DNA of 64,000 nucleotides, from the NCBI RefSeq assembly GCF_019428685.1, contig NZ_CP080095.1, positions 1,302,001-1,366,000 of the forward strand, written 5' to 3'. Made by a program: the position numbers and the translations under genes. Shown one piece after another: positions 56,181 through 64,000 of the stretch (positions are counted from its first letter, which is position 1; every line of letters starts with the position of its first letter). A model generated the notes under the pieces. It had not been told where the DNA came from and searched no databases. It saw only the letters and a program-made list of their open reading frames with translations. The DNA is from Paraburkholderia edwinii. Lineage in GTDB: Bacteria > Pseudomonadota > Gammaproteobacteria > Burkholderiales > Burkholderiaceae.

Positions 56181-59100
56181 ATGAACATCTCCCACTTCTG
56201 CATCGACCGGCCGATTTTCGCATCGGTCATATCGATCATCATCACGCTCGGCGGCGCGCTGACGATGCTTGCGCTGCCGATTGCCCAATACCCGGACATC
56301 ACGCCGCCGCAAATCACCGTCACCGCGACCTATCCGGGCGCGAGCGCGGACGTGGTCGCCAACAACGTCGCCGCGCCGATCGAGCAGCAGGTCAACGGCG
56401 CCGACAACATGATCTACATGAGCTCGTCGAGTTCGTCGACGGGCAACCTGACGATCAACGCGTATTTCCAGATCGGCACGAACCCGGAACTCGCGCAGGT
56501 CGACGTGCAGAACCGTGTGAATCTCGCCTTGCCGCAATTGCCGCAGTCGGTGCAGGCGCAGGGCGTGTCGGTGCAGAAGAAGTCGCAGGCGTTCATGATG
56601 GTGATCGCGATCTATTCGCCGACCGAGCGCTACGATTCGACCTATATCGCGAACTACGCAAACATCTACGTGCTCGATGCGTTAAAGCGCATTCCCGGCG
56701 CGAATCAGTCGAGCATCTTCGGCACCCCCGACTACGCAATGCGGATCTGGCTGCGGCCGGACCGGATGGCGCAACTGGGTATCACCGCGTCGGACGTGCA
56801 GAACGCGGTTGCAAACCAGAACCAGCAGTTCGCGGTCGGCCGCCTCGGTCAGTCGCCGACCGGCAACGCGGTCGAGCAGTCGTTCGCGGTCACGACCACC
56901 GGGCGCCTCACCGAACCGTCCGAGTTCGAGAACATCATCATCCGCGCGCAGAGCGGCGGCGCCGCCATCGTGCGGTTGAGGGACATCGGCCGCGCGGAAC
57001 TCGGGCAAAAGGATTATTCGATCCGCAGCAAGTTCCAGGGCAAGCCCGCGACGGTGATCGCCGTCTATCAGCAGCCGGGCGCGAATGCACTCGACGTGTC
57101 GAACGCGGTGCGCAAGACGCTCGAGGAGATGAAGAAGACGTTCCCCGAAGGGATCGACTACAAGATCGCGATGGACACGACCGAGTTCACGCGCGCGTCG
57201 ATCACCGACGTGGTTCATACGTTCTTCGAAGCGGTCATTCTCGTTGTGATTGTGGTGTTCGTGTTTCTGCAGAATCTGCGTGCGACGCTGATTCCCGTGC
57301 TCGCGGTGCCGGTGTCGATCGTCGGCACCTTCATGGGGATGGCCGCGCTCGGTTTCTCGATCAACATGCTGACGTTATTCGGCATGGTGCTCGCGATCGG
57401 TATCGTCGTCGACGATGCGATCGTCGTGATCGAAAACGTCGAGCGCAATATGACCGTGCTCAAGCTCGATCCGAAGACCGCCGCGAAGCAAGCGATGGAC
57501 GAGGTGGCGGGCCCGGTTGTCGCGATCGTGCTCGTGCTGTGCGCGGTGTTCGTCCCGGTTGCGTTTATCGGCGGCATTACCGGGCAGATGTACAAGCAGT
57601 TCGCCATTACGATTGCGATCTCGGTGGTGATCTCCGGCCTCGTCGCACTGACCTTGTCGCCGGCGCTCGCCGCGTTGCTGCTCAAGCCGCATCATGGTGA
57701 GAAGCGCGGCTTTTTCCGCTGGTTCGAAAGGCAGTTCGCGCGGATGACAGCCGGTTATACGCGCGCGGTGCGGCTCATGATCAAGCGCTTCGCCATCGGC
57801 CTTCTGATTTTCGCCGGCATGATCGCGCTCGCCGTATGGATGATGCGCACCGTCCCTGGCGCATTTCTGCCGCCTGAAGACCAGGGCTATCTGCTCGGCG
57901 CGGTCATCATGCCCGATGCGGCGAGTCTCGATCGCACCGGCGAAGTGTCGCAGCACGTGACCGACTACTTCATGAAAGAGCCGGCAGTCGACAGCGTGAC
58001 CATCGTCGACGGTTATAGCCTGCTCGACAGCCAGACAAAGAACAATGCGTCGACCTTCTTCATCGGCTTCAAGTCTTTCGACGAGCGCTATTCGTCGGCG
58101 AACATCCGCACGCAGAATGCGCGCGCGGTGCTCGTCAACGCGTACAAGGCGCTGTCGCAGGTGAAGGAAGGGATTATCGTGCCTCTCAATCCGCCGGCAA
58201 TTCCAGGCCTCGGCACGACCGGCGGCACTGAAGTGTGGATCCAGAGCAAGGGCGATGCGACGGTCGCGCAGTATGCGGCGGTGGTCAACGAGTTCCTCGA
58301 GAAGGCGAAGCAGCGCCCCGAGCTGTCCGGCGTCACCTCGACGTTCAATGCGTCTTCGCAGCAATTGCTCGTGAACGTCGACCGCGACAAGGCCGTCACG
58401 CTCGGCGTGCCTGTCGAAGCCGTCTACAGCGCCATGCAGACGATGTTCGGCTCGCTCTATGTGTCGCAGTTCAATCGCAACAGCCGGTTGTGGCAGGTCA
58501 TTCTGCAGGCCGAGCCGCAATATCGCCTGAAGCCGGAAGATCTGACGCAGGTGTTCGTGCGCAGCAATACCAACAACATGGTGCCGTTGAAGTCCGTGGT
58601 CACCTACAAGTACGTGACCGGCCCCGATCTGATCACGCGCTTTAACAACTATCCGGCCGTCAAGATCACGACGAACGCGGCGCCCGGCTACAGCTCGGGC
58701 CAGGTGATTCAGACGCTCGAGGAAATCGGCGCGCAGATGCCGGAAGGCTATGCGCTCGCATGGAGCGGCGAGGCGTACGAAGCGAAGCAGGCGGGCGGCA
58801 CGTCGGGGCTCGTGTTCGTGTTCGGCCTCGTGATGGTGTTCCTGATCCTCGCCGCGCAGTACGAAAAGTGGAACCTGCCGGTCGGCGTGCTGATGGCGGT
58901 GCCGTTCGCGATCTTCGGTGCGCTGCTTGCGATTATGCTGCGCGGACTAAACAACGACGTGTACTTCCAGATCGGCCTGACGATGCTGGTCGCGCTTGCC
59001 GCGAAGAACGCGATTCTGATCTTCGAGTTCGCCGTGTTGAACCGGCAGTCCGGCAAGTCGGTGTTCGATGCAACGATGCTCGCCGCCGAAGAGCGTCTGC

Positions 59101-59450
59101 GCCCGATCGTGATGACCTCGCTCGCGTTCATTCTCGGGTGCGTGCCGCTCGCGATCGCCACCGGCGCATCGGCGAACAGCCGGCATTCGATCGGCACCGG
59201 CGTGATCGGCGGGATGCTCGGCGCGACGGCGATCGCGGTGTTCTTTATCCCGATGTTCTTCTACGTGCTGGAGACGTGGTCCGACAAGCGCAAGGCGAAG
59301 AAGACCACGGGTTCGGCAGGCGACGGACCGTCGACGCCGACTTCAGGGTCGGGACCGGCACAGGGTCCAGGCGCGGGCCCAAGCTCAGGCCCAGGCCCGG
59401 CCCCGGGCGGACCGCATGTGACGCCGTCCGCACGTCGCGAGGATGAATGA
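56181..59450 (+). CDS. RND multidrug efflux permease (HAE1, AcrB/MexB-like)
   Basis: The product has 1089 residues. TM1 is FASVISIIITLGGALTMLALPIAQYP, then the porter domain. Proton-relay helix 4 is MVLAIGIVVDDAIVVIENVERNM with the paired Asp. Helix 10 has KNAILIFEFA (conserved Lys-Asn), and ERLRPIVMTSLAFILGCVPLAIATGA follows. TRF.NYPAVKI and EAYEAKQAGGTSGLVFVFGLVMVFLILAAQYE are typical of the HAE1 family. The last about 45 residues are a Gly/Pro/Ser-rich tail (SGPAQGPGAGPSSGPGPAPGGP) not usual for AcrB. A homotrimer in the inner membrane drives drug/H+ antiport. Its 3' end overlaps the spacer of the next gene's start. Confidence 0.95.
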   Translation: MNISHFCIDRPIFASVISIIITLGGALTMLALPIAQYPDITPPQITVTATYPGASADVVANNVAAPIEQQVNGADNMIYMSSSSSSTGNLTINAYFQIGTNPELAQVDVQNRVNLALPQLPQSVQAQGVSVQKKSQAFMMVIAIYSPTERYDSTYIANYANIYVLDALKRIPGANQSSIFGTPDYAMRIWLRPDRMAQLGITASDVQNAVANQNQQFAVGRLGQSPTGNAVEQSFAVTTTGRLTEPSEFENIIIRAQSGGAAIVRLRDIGRAELGQKDYSIRSKFQGKPATVIAVYQQPGANALDVSNAVRKTLEEMKKTFPEGIDYKIAMDTTEFTRASITDVVHTFFEAVILVVIVVFVFLQNLRATLIPVLAVPVSIVGTFMGMAALGFSINMLTLFGMVLAIGIVVDDAIVVIENVERNMTVLKLDPKTAAKQAMDEVAGPVVAIVLVLCAVFVPVAFIGGITGQMYKQFAITIAISVVISGLVALTLSPALAALLLKPHHGEKRGFFRWFERQFARMTAGYTRAVRLMIKRFAIGLLIFAGMIALAVWMMRTVPGAFLPPEDQGYLLGAVIMPDAASLDRTGEVSQHVTDYFMKEPAVDSVTIVDGYSLLDSQTKNNASTFFIGFKSFDERYSSANIRTQNARAVLVNAYKALSQVKEGIIVPLNPPAIPGLGTTGGTEVWIQSKGDATVAQYAAVVNEFLEKAKQRPELSGVTSTFNASSQQLLVNVDRDKAVTLGVPVEAVYSAMQTMFGSLYVSQFNRNSRLWQVILQAEPQYRLKPEDLTQVFVRSNTNNMVPLKSVVTYKYVTGPDLITRFNNYPAVKITTNAAPGYSSGQVIQTLEEIGAQMPEGYALAWSGEAYEAKQAGGTSGLVFVFGLVMVFLILAAQYEKWNLPVGVLMAVPFAIFGALLAIMLRGLNNDVYFQIGLTMLVALAAKNAILIFEFAVLNRQSGKSVFDATMLAAEERLRPIVMTSLAFILGCVPLAIATGASANSRHSIGTGVIGGMLGATAIAVFFIPMFFYVLETWSDKRKAKKTTGSAGDGPSTPTSGSGPAQGPGAGPSSGPGPAPGGPHVTPSARREDE

Positions 59451-59451
59451 C

Positions 59452-60933
59452 ATGCGACACTCGCTACGCTCACTTGTCGCGGCATCCGTGCTTGCATTCA
59501 CGCTGTCGGGGTGTCTGCTCGGGCCGAACTATCAGCGGCCGGCGATCGACACCCCGGCGACGTTCCGCTTCCAGGAAGGCGAAGCCGAAGACCTCGCGAA
59601 TACCGAATGGTGGAAGCAGTTCAACGATCCGGTGCTCAACGACCTGATCGCCACGGCGCTTGCCGACAACAAGGATGTGAAGGTTGCCGCCGCGCGCGTC
59701 GACCAGTTTCTCGGCCAGTTCTGGAGCACGCGCTCGGCGCTGCTGCCGCAAGTCGGCGCGGGCTTCGATGCGTCGCGCCAGCGCGTCTCGCAGATCGGGC
59801 CGACGCCGATATTCTCGAACGGAGCGGTCTTCAACAACTTCGAGGCGCAACTCAACGCGTCATGGGAAATCGATCTGTTCGGACGCAACCGGCGCCTGAC
59901 CGAATCGGCGCGCGCCAGCCTGCTGTCGACCGAGGAAGGGCGGCGCGGGACGATCCTGACGCTGGTATCGTCGGTCGCGTCGTCGTATATCGCGCTGCTG
60001 AGTTTCGATCGCCAGCTCGAGATCGCGAAGGCGACCACGCAAAGCCGCGCGGAATCGGTCCACGTGTTCCAGCTGCGCTTCGATGCCGGCGAGGTATCGC
60101 AAATGGAACTCGCGCAGAGCCAGTCCGAATATGAAGCGTCGGCCGCGGTGATTCCGCAGGTGGAAGCGGAGATTGCCCAGCAGGAAGACGCGCTGTCGGT
60201 GCTGCTTGGCCACAACCCCGGACCGATCCTGCGTGGCCACGATCTCGCGACGCTCGGCACGCCCGCGGTGCCGGCGGGCCTGCCGTCCGACCTGCTGCAG
60301 CGCCGTCCGGATCTGCGCCAGGCCGAGCAGGACCTGGTCGCGGCCAATGCGCTGATCGGCGCCGCGCGCGCCTTGTACTTTCCGCAGATTTCGCTGACCG
60401 GTTTGCTCGGCACGCAGAGCAGCCAGATCTCGAACCTTTTCACCGGACCGTCCAAACTGTGGTCGTTTGCCGGGACGGTCACCCAGCCGATCTTCACCGG
60501 CGGCAATATCGCGGGGCAGGTGAAGCAGGCCGAGGCCCAGCAGCAACAAGCGCTGTACACGTATCAGAAGGCGATCCAGACCGCGTTCCAGGAAGTGGAC
60601 GACGCGCTGATCTCATCGCAGAAGCTGCGCGAGCAGTTCCTCACGCAAGGGCGCCAGGTCGACGCGCTGCGCACGTACTCGCGCATGGCGCGGCTGCGCT
60701 ACGAAGGCGGCTATACGAGCTACATCGAAGTGCTCGATGCGGAGCGCAGCCTGTTCAACGCGGAACTGAGCCAAACGCAGACGCAGCAGGCCGTGCTGAC
60801 GGCATACGTGTCGCTGTACAAGGCGATGGGCGGCGGCTGGGTCATCGATGCGGAAAACATGACGACGCAACAGTCGTCGCGCACCGACGCGCAGCCCGCG
60901 CCCGGCGATACACCGGCGGAGAACGTCAAATGA
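59452..60933 (+). CDS. Outer-membrane efflux lipoprotein (NodT family)
   Basis: The product has about 493 residues. The lipobox LSGC gives the lipidated Cys21, followed by the NodT start LLGPNYQRPAIDTPATFRF. Two TolC-like repeats contain PSDLLQRRPDLRQAEQDLVAANALIGAARALYFPQISLTG and RYEGGYTSYIEVLDAERSLF, then MGGGW. It is the outer-membrane exit of this pump. GAGG at 59439-59442 is well placed for ATG 59452; the ATG at 59443, which would overlap the RND gene, directly abuts the Shine-Dalgarno and is less likely. Its stop overlaps the next ATG. Confidence 0.94.
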   Translation: MRHSLRSLVAASVLAFTLSGCLLGPNYQRPAIDTPATFRFQEGEAEDLANTEWWKQFNDPVLNDLIATALADNKDVKVAAARVDQFLGQFWSTRSALLPQVGAGFDASRQRVSQIGPTPIFSNGAVFNNFEAQLNASWEIDLFGRNRRLTESARASLLSTEEGRRGTILTLVSSVASSYIALLSFDRQLEIAKATTQSRAESVHVFQLRFDAGEVSQMELAQSQSEYEASAAVIPQVEAEIAQQEDALSVLLGHNPGPILRGHDLATLGTPAVPAGLPSDLLQRRPDLRQAEQDLVAANALIGAARALYFPQISLTGLLGTQSSQISNLFTGPSKLWSFAGTVTQPIFTGGNIAGQVKQAEAQQQQALYTYQKAIQTAFQEVDDALISSQKLREQFLTQGRQVDALRTYSRMARLRYEGGYTSYIEVLDAERSLFNAELSQTQTQQAVLTAYVSLYKAMGGGWVIDAENMTTQQSSRTDAQPAPGDTPAENVK

Positions 60934-62366
60934 GTTCCGCACACGGCATGCTGGAAGGCACGGACCCGGGGTCCGGCGGCGCCGCAGGCTCCGGCGCCGT
61001 CGAGGGCGTGATCGCGTGTCACGAGTGCGACCTGCTGCAGCGTGAACGGCCGTTGCCCGTCAATGGCGTGCTGCGCTGTTGCCGTTGCCACGCGGCGCTG
61101 TACCGGCGTCAGACGGGCGGCCTCGACCGCTCGCTCGCGTACGCGCTGGCGGCGCTTGCGCTGTTCGTGCTCGCGAACGCATTCCCGATCGTCGGTCTGT
61201 CGGTCAACGGCGATCTCGTCGAGACCACGCTATTCGGCTCGGTTTACGTGCTGTATCGCGACGGCATGTGGCCGCTCGCCGTGCTGATCTTCGTGACGAC
61301 GCTGCTGATGCCGATGCTGCAGGCGGCCGGCATCGTCTGGCTGTTGCTGCCGTTGCGGCTCGGCCGCCGGCCGTATCGCGCCGAATCCGTGTTCCGGATG
61401 CTGCATGTCGCGCAGTCGTGGGGCATGACCGAGGTGCTGATTCTCGGCCTGCTCGTCGCGCTCGTGAAGCTCGCGCATATCGCGAGCGTCGTCCCCGATA
61501 CCGCGTTGTGGTCGTTCGGCGCGCTGATGCTGCTGCTCGCCGCGGCCGCCGCCGCATTCGATCCGCGCGATCTGTGGGCGCGGCTCGAAGGGCCGCCCGA
61601 TGTCGCGCTGCATGGCGGGGGGGGCGCGGGTGGCTCTGCAGGTGGATCTGCGGGCGCGTCTTCAGGTGGCTCTGCAGATACGTCTGCCACGGCCACGCCC
61701 GCGCATTTGCCGGCATCGGCATCGTTCCCCGCGCGCACCGCTGCCGGTTGTCTGCGCTGCGTGTGCCACGACTGCGGCCTGCTGTCCGCGCCGCTTGCCG
61801 ACGCGCATCAGCACGACTTGCGCTGCACGCGTTGCGGCAGCCGCCTGCATCTGCGCAAGCCGAACAGCCTCGCGCGCACATGGGCGCTCCTGCTGGCCGC
61901 GCTGGTGCTGTATCTACCGGCGAACCTGCTGCCCGTGATGCACACGAGCTCGCTGTTCGGCGCGCAGAAGGACACGATCATGAGCGGCGTCGTCTACCTG
62001 TGGACGTCCGGTTCGTGGCCGCTCGCGGCGCTCGTGTTTATCGCCAGCATCGCCGTGCCGATGCTGAAAATTCTCGCGATCGGCTTTCTCGCCGCTTCGG
62101 CGAACCTGCGTTCGCGCTGGCAGCCGGTGCAACGTGCGCGCATCTACCGGATCGTCGAACTGGTCGGCCGCTGGTCGATGCTCGACATCTACGTGATCGC
62201 AATCCTCACCGCACTCGTGCAGTTCAATGCGCTCGCGACGATTACCGCGGGCCCCGCAGCGATCGCATTCGGCGCAGTCGTCGTATTGACGATGTTTGCC
62301 GCGATGTCGTTCGACCCGCGGCTTACCTGGGATGCAAGGCAAACCACACATGGCACGTCCTCCTGA
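60930..62366 (+). CDS. pqiA: Paraquat-inducible protein A (PqiA)
   Basis: The product has 478 residues in two homologous PqiA halves. Each starts with a CxxC zinc-ribbon-like block (HECDLL ... LRCCRCHAALYRR at about 22-55; CVCHDCGLLSAPL ... LRCTRCGSRLHLRKP at about 270-305) followed by four membrane helices (LAYALAALALFVLANAFPIVGLS; WALLLAALVLYLPANLLPVM). A low-complexity Gly/Ser/Ala spacer (about 225-260) joins the halves. PqiA is the inner-membrane partner of the MCE protein PqiB in lipid transfer between membranes. The ATGA overlap with the outer-membrane factor gene, preceded by GGAG, puts it in the efflux operon. Confidence 0.93.
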   Translation: MSSAHGMLEGTDPGSGGAAGSGAVEGVIACHECDLLQRERPLPVNGVLRCCRCHAALYRRQTGGLDRSLAYALAALALFVLANAFPIVGLSVNGDLVETTLFGSVYVLYRDGMWPLAVLIFVTTLLMPMLQAAGIVWLLLPLRLGRRPYRAESVFRMLHVAQSWGMTEVLILGLLVALVKLAHIASVVPDTALWSFGALMLLLAAAAAAFDPRDLWARLEGPPDVALHGGGGAGGSAGGSAGASSGGSADTSATATPAHLPASASFPARTAAGCLRCVCHDCGLLSAPLADAHQHDLRCTRCGSRLHLRKPNSLARTWALLLAALVLYLPANLLPVMHTSSLFGAQKDTIMSGVVYLWTSGSWPLAALVFIASIAVPMLKILAIGFLAASANLRSRWQPVQRARIYRIVELVGRWSMLDIYVIAILTALVQFNALATITAGPAAIAFGAVVVLTMFAAMSFDPRLTWDARQTTHGTSS

Positions 62367-63969
62367 TTCTCCACCGCCCGGGCTGCCCGACGCGGTCCCT
62401 GTTACGCGTTCGCGCTGGCGTGTCCAGTGGATCTGGATCGTGCCGGTGGTCGCGGTGCTGATCGGCGTCTGGCTTGCCGCGCAGGCGATCCTGCAGCAAG
62501 GCCCGACCATCACGATCAGCTTCAAGACCGGCGACGGACTCGAAGCCGGCAAGACAAAGATCAAGTTCAAGGATGTCGACATCGGCGTCGTGAAGAGCGT
62601 CGCGCTGTCGCCAGACTATTCGCGCGTGATCGCGACGGCCGAACTCTCGCGCGACGCGTCGAAGATGCTGGTCGACGATACGCGCTTCTGGGTCGTGCGC
62701 CCGCGCGTGTCGGGCGGCACCGTGTCCGGTATCGGCACGCTGCTTTCCGGCGCGTATATCGGCACGGATATCGGCGTGTCGAAGCGCGAGCGGCACGACT
62801 ACACCGGTCTTGAAACGCCGCCCGTCATCGCGAGCGACGTGCCGGGCCGCGAGTACGTGCTGAAGAGCGAGGACCTCGGCTCGATCGCGATCGGCACGCC
62901 GATCTTTTTCCGCCGCCTGCAGGTCGGGCAGGTCACGTCGTACGAACTGGATAAGAACGGCAAGGCCATCACGATGCGGGTGTTCATCAATGCGCCGTAC
63001 GACAAATTTGTCGTCGCTGATACGCGCTTCTGGCACGCGAGCGGCGTGGATGTCTCGCTGAACACCGAAGGCGTGAAGGTCAATACGCAGTCACTCGTGT
63101 CGATTCTGGTCGGCGGCCTTGCGTTCCAGACGCCGCCGGGCGCGCGCGACGACGAACCGCAGGCGCCCGCGAAGACGACCTTCGAACTCTTCAGCGACCG
63201 TGCCGAAGCGATGAAGATGCACGATCGCATCGTTGAAACCTACGCGTTCAATTTCAAGGAGTCGGTGCGCGGGCTCGTGGTCGGTGCGCCGGTCGAATTC
63301 CGCGGCATTCCGATCGGCGAGGTGGTGGCGATCCACACGCGTTTCGATCCGGTCACGAAGCAGTTCAGCATTCCGGTGACCATCAGGCTTTATCCGGAGC
63401 GCTTCACGTCGCGGCTGGAAAACGAACCGCGCGGCGGCAGGCTGTCGCGCTCGCCGCAGGAGATGGCCGATTTCCTCGTGTCGCGCGGCATGCGCGGTCA
63501 GCTGAAGACGGGCAGCCTGATTACCGGCCAGCTGTATATCGCGCTCGATTTCTTCCCGAACGCGCCCAAGGCGCAGGTGGACTGGGAACGCAGCCCGCCC
63601 GAGCTGCCGACCGTGTCGAGCGGGCTGCAGTCGCTGCAGGACTCGATTACCAATCTGATCGAGCGCATGAACAAGATCCCGTTCGAGGCGATCGGCAATA
63701 ACGCGAAGCAGACGCTTGCGCGCGCCGATGTGCTGTTGAAGAACCTCGATACGCAACTGGTGCCGCAGGCGCGCGACACGCTGACGGCGGCGCGCACGAC
63801 GCTCGATTCGGCCAATACCGCGTTGCAGCCCGATTCGGCGCTGCAGCAGGACACGGCCGATGCGATTCGCGAGCTGTCGCGTACGGCCGCGTCGCTGCGC
63901 GCGCTCGCGGAATATCTCGAACGGCATCCGGAGGCGTTGATCCGGGGCAAACCGGAGGACAAAAAGTGA
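62350..63969 (+). CDS. pqiB: MCE-domain intermembrane transport protein PqiB
   Basis: The product has 539 residues. One N-terminal membrane anchor (WIWIVPVVAVLIGVWLAAQAIL) is followed by three MCE/MlaD domains starting about 45 (TITISFKTGDGLEAGKTKIKFKDVDIGVVKSVAL), 160 (LKSEDLGSIAIGTPIFFRRLQVGQVTSYEL) and 285 (FKESVRGLVVGAPVEFRGIPIGEVVAI). A long helical C-terminus (LQDSITNLIERMNKIPFEAIGNNAKQTLARADVLL) forms the needle that spans the periplasm. ATG 62350 overlaps pqiA by 17 bp; an in-frame ATG at 62332 has no ribosome-binding site. It would form a hexameric lipid channel towards PqiC at the outer membrane. Confidence 0.94.
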   Translation: MARPPDSPPPGLPDAVPVTRSRWRVQWIWIVPVVAVLIGVWLAAQAILQQGPTITISFKTGDGLEAGKTKIKFKDVDIGVVKSVALSPDYSRVIATAELSRDASKMLVDDTRFWVVRPRVSGGTVSGIGTLLSGAYIGTDIGVSKRERHDYTGLETPPVIASDVPGREYVLKSEDLGSIAIGTPIFFRRLQVGQVTSYELDKNGKAITMRVFINAPYDKFVVADTRFWHASGVDVSLNTEGVKVNTQSLVSILVGGLAFQTPPGARDDEPQAPAKTTFELFSDRAEAMKMHDRIVETYAFNFKESVRGLVVGAPVEFRGIPIGEVVAIHTRFDPVTKQFSIPVTIRLYPERFTSRLENEPRGGRLSRSPQEMADFLVSRGMRGQLKTGSLITGQLYIALDFFPNAPKAQVDWERSPPELPTVSSGLQSLQDSITNLIERMNKIPFEAIGNNAKQTLARADVLLKNLDTQLVPQARDTLTAARTTLDSANTALQPDSALQQDTADAIRELSRTAASLRALAEYLERHPEALIRGKPEDKK

Positions 63970-64000
63970 TGCGTTCGATGCACGTGAGAAGTGATGTCCG
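63969..64000 (+). CDS. Start of the next gene, probably pqiC (cut by the window end)
   Basis: The pqiB stop TGA overlaps an ATG as TGATG (63967-63971), and the new frame (MRSMHVRSDV...) remains open to the window edge. In Pqi operons the gene after pqiB encodes the outer-membrane lipoprotein PqiC. Only ten codons are visible, so the identity is by position alone. Confidence 0.45.
   Translation, partial: MRSMHVRSDV

Overview
The window looks like a chromosomal segment of a Burkholderiaceae betaproteobacterium, probably Paraburkholderia, Burkholderia or a close relative. The reasons are very high GC with strong GC3 bias, a DUF4148 small exported protein, a DUF2934 protein, NodT-type outer-membrane factors, and a core-gene neighbourhood trxB / ftsK-lolA / rarA-serS-tRNA-Ser. 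The genus call is inference, because no rRNA is present.

Layout. 1-9.4 kb: the 3' end of an outer-membrane efflux gene, then dps, a DUF2934 gene with a 13-bp tandem repeat at its 3' end, a YihY-type membrane protein, a ketopantoate reductase, an SDR, an MgtC/SapB protein, an M20 amidohydrolase, a GST, a DUF899 protein and a universal stress protein. 9.4-19.3 kb: a long non-coding leader and then a poly-N-acetylglucosamine (PNAG) operon pgaA-B-C-D with an embedded glmS and an uncharacterised exported protein. 19.4-24.4 kb: an MdtD-like MFS pump, a Fur-box-preceded PepSY/cytochrome b pair, a DUF4148 protein and a chemoreceptor. 24.4-33.2 kb: trxB, ftsK, lolA, an agmatinase-family enzyme, an acyltransferase preceded by an AT-rich stretch, and a CytX-type permease. 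33.4-36.1 kb: one 901-residue orphan protein. 36.3-39.4 kb: rarA, serS and tRNA-Ser(CGA). 39.4-40.1 kb: a DUF3800 gene.

40.7-48.1 kb holds a compact six-gene operon. It encodes a haem-oxygenase-like di-iron oxidase, an ATP-grasp ligase, an MFS exporter, an Fe/2OG oxygenase, a peptide-type binding protein and a LysE exporter, with a convergent AraC regulator. It reads as a small non-NRPS pathway for a modified amino acid or dipeptide. 48.4-54.0 kb is a signalling block: a triple-PAS hybrid kinase, a FixL/FixJ-like pair and a lone receiver protein flanked by two GGACC-AA-GGTCC palindromes. 54.2-64.0 kb: a glycine-zipper protein, a complete RND tripartite efflux system, and pqiA-pqiB-(pqiC) joined to it by overlapping start and stop codons.

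The two most novel-looking items are as follows. (1) The 901-residue protein at 33366-36071 has a central segment that lines up almost without gaps with the cholera/heat-labile enterotoxin A chain (R389, H419 and E483 correspond to R7, H44 and E112). Two active-site positions are altered, and an N-terminal region resembles a YopT/C58 cysteine protease. (2) The 40.7-47.3 kb operon has a parts list that overlaps that of the beta-ethynylserine (Bes) type pathways.
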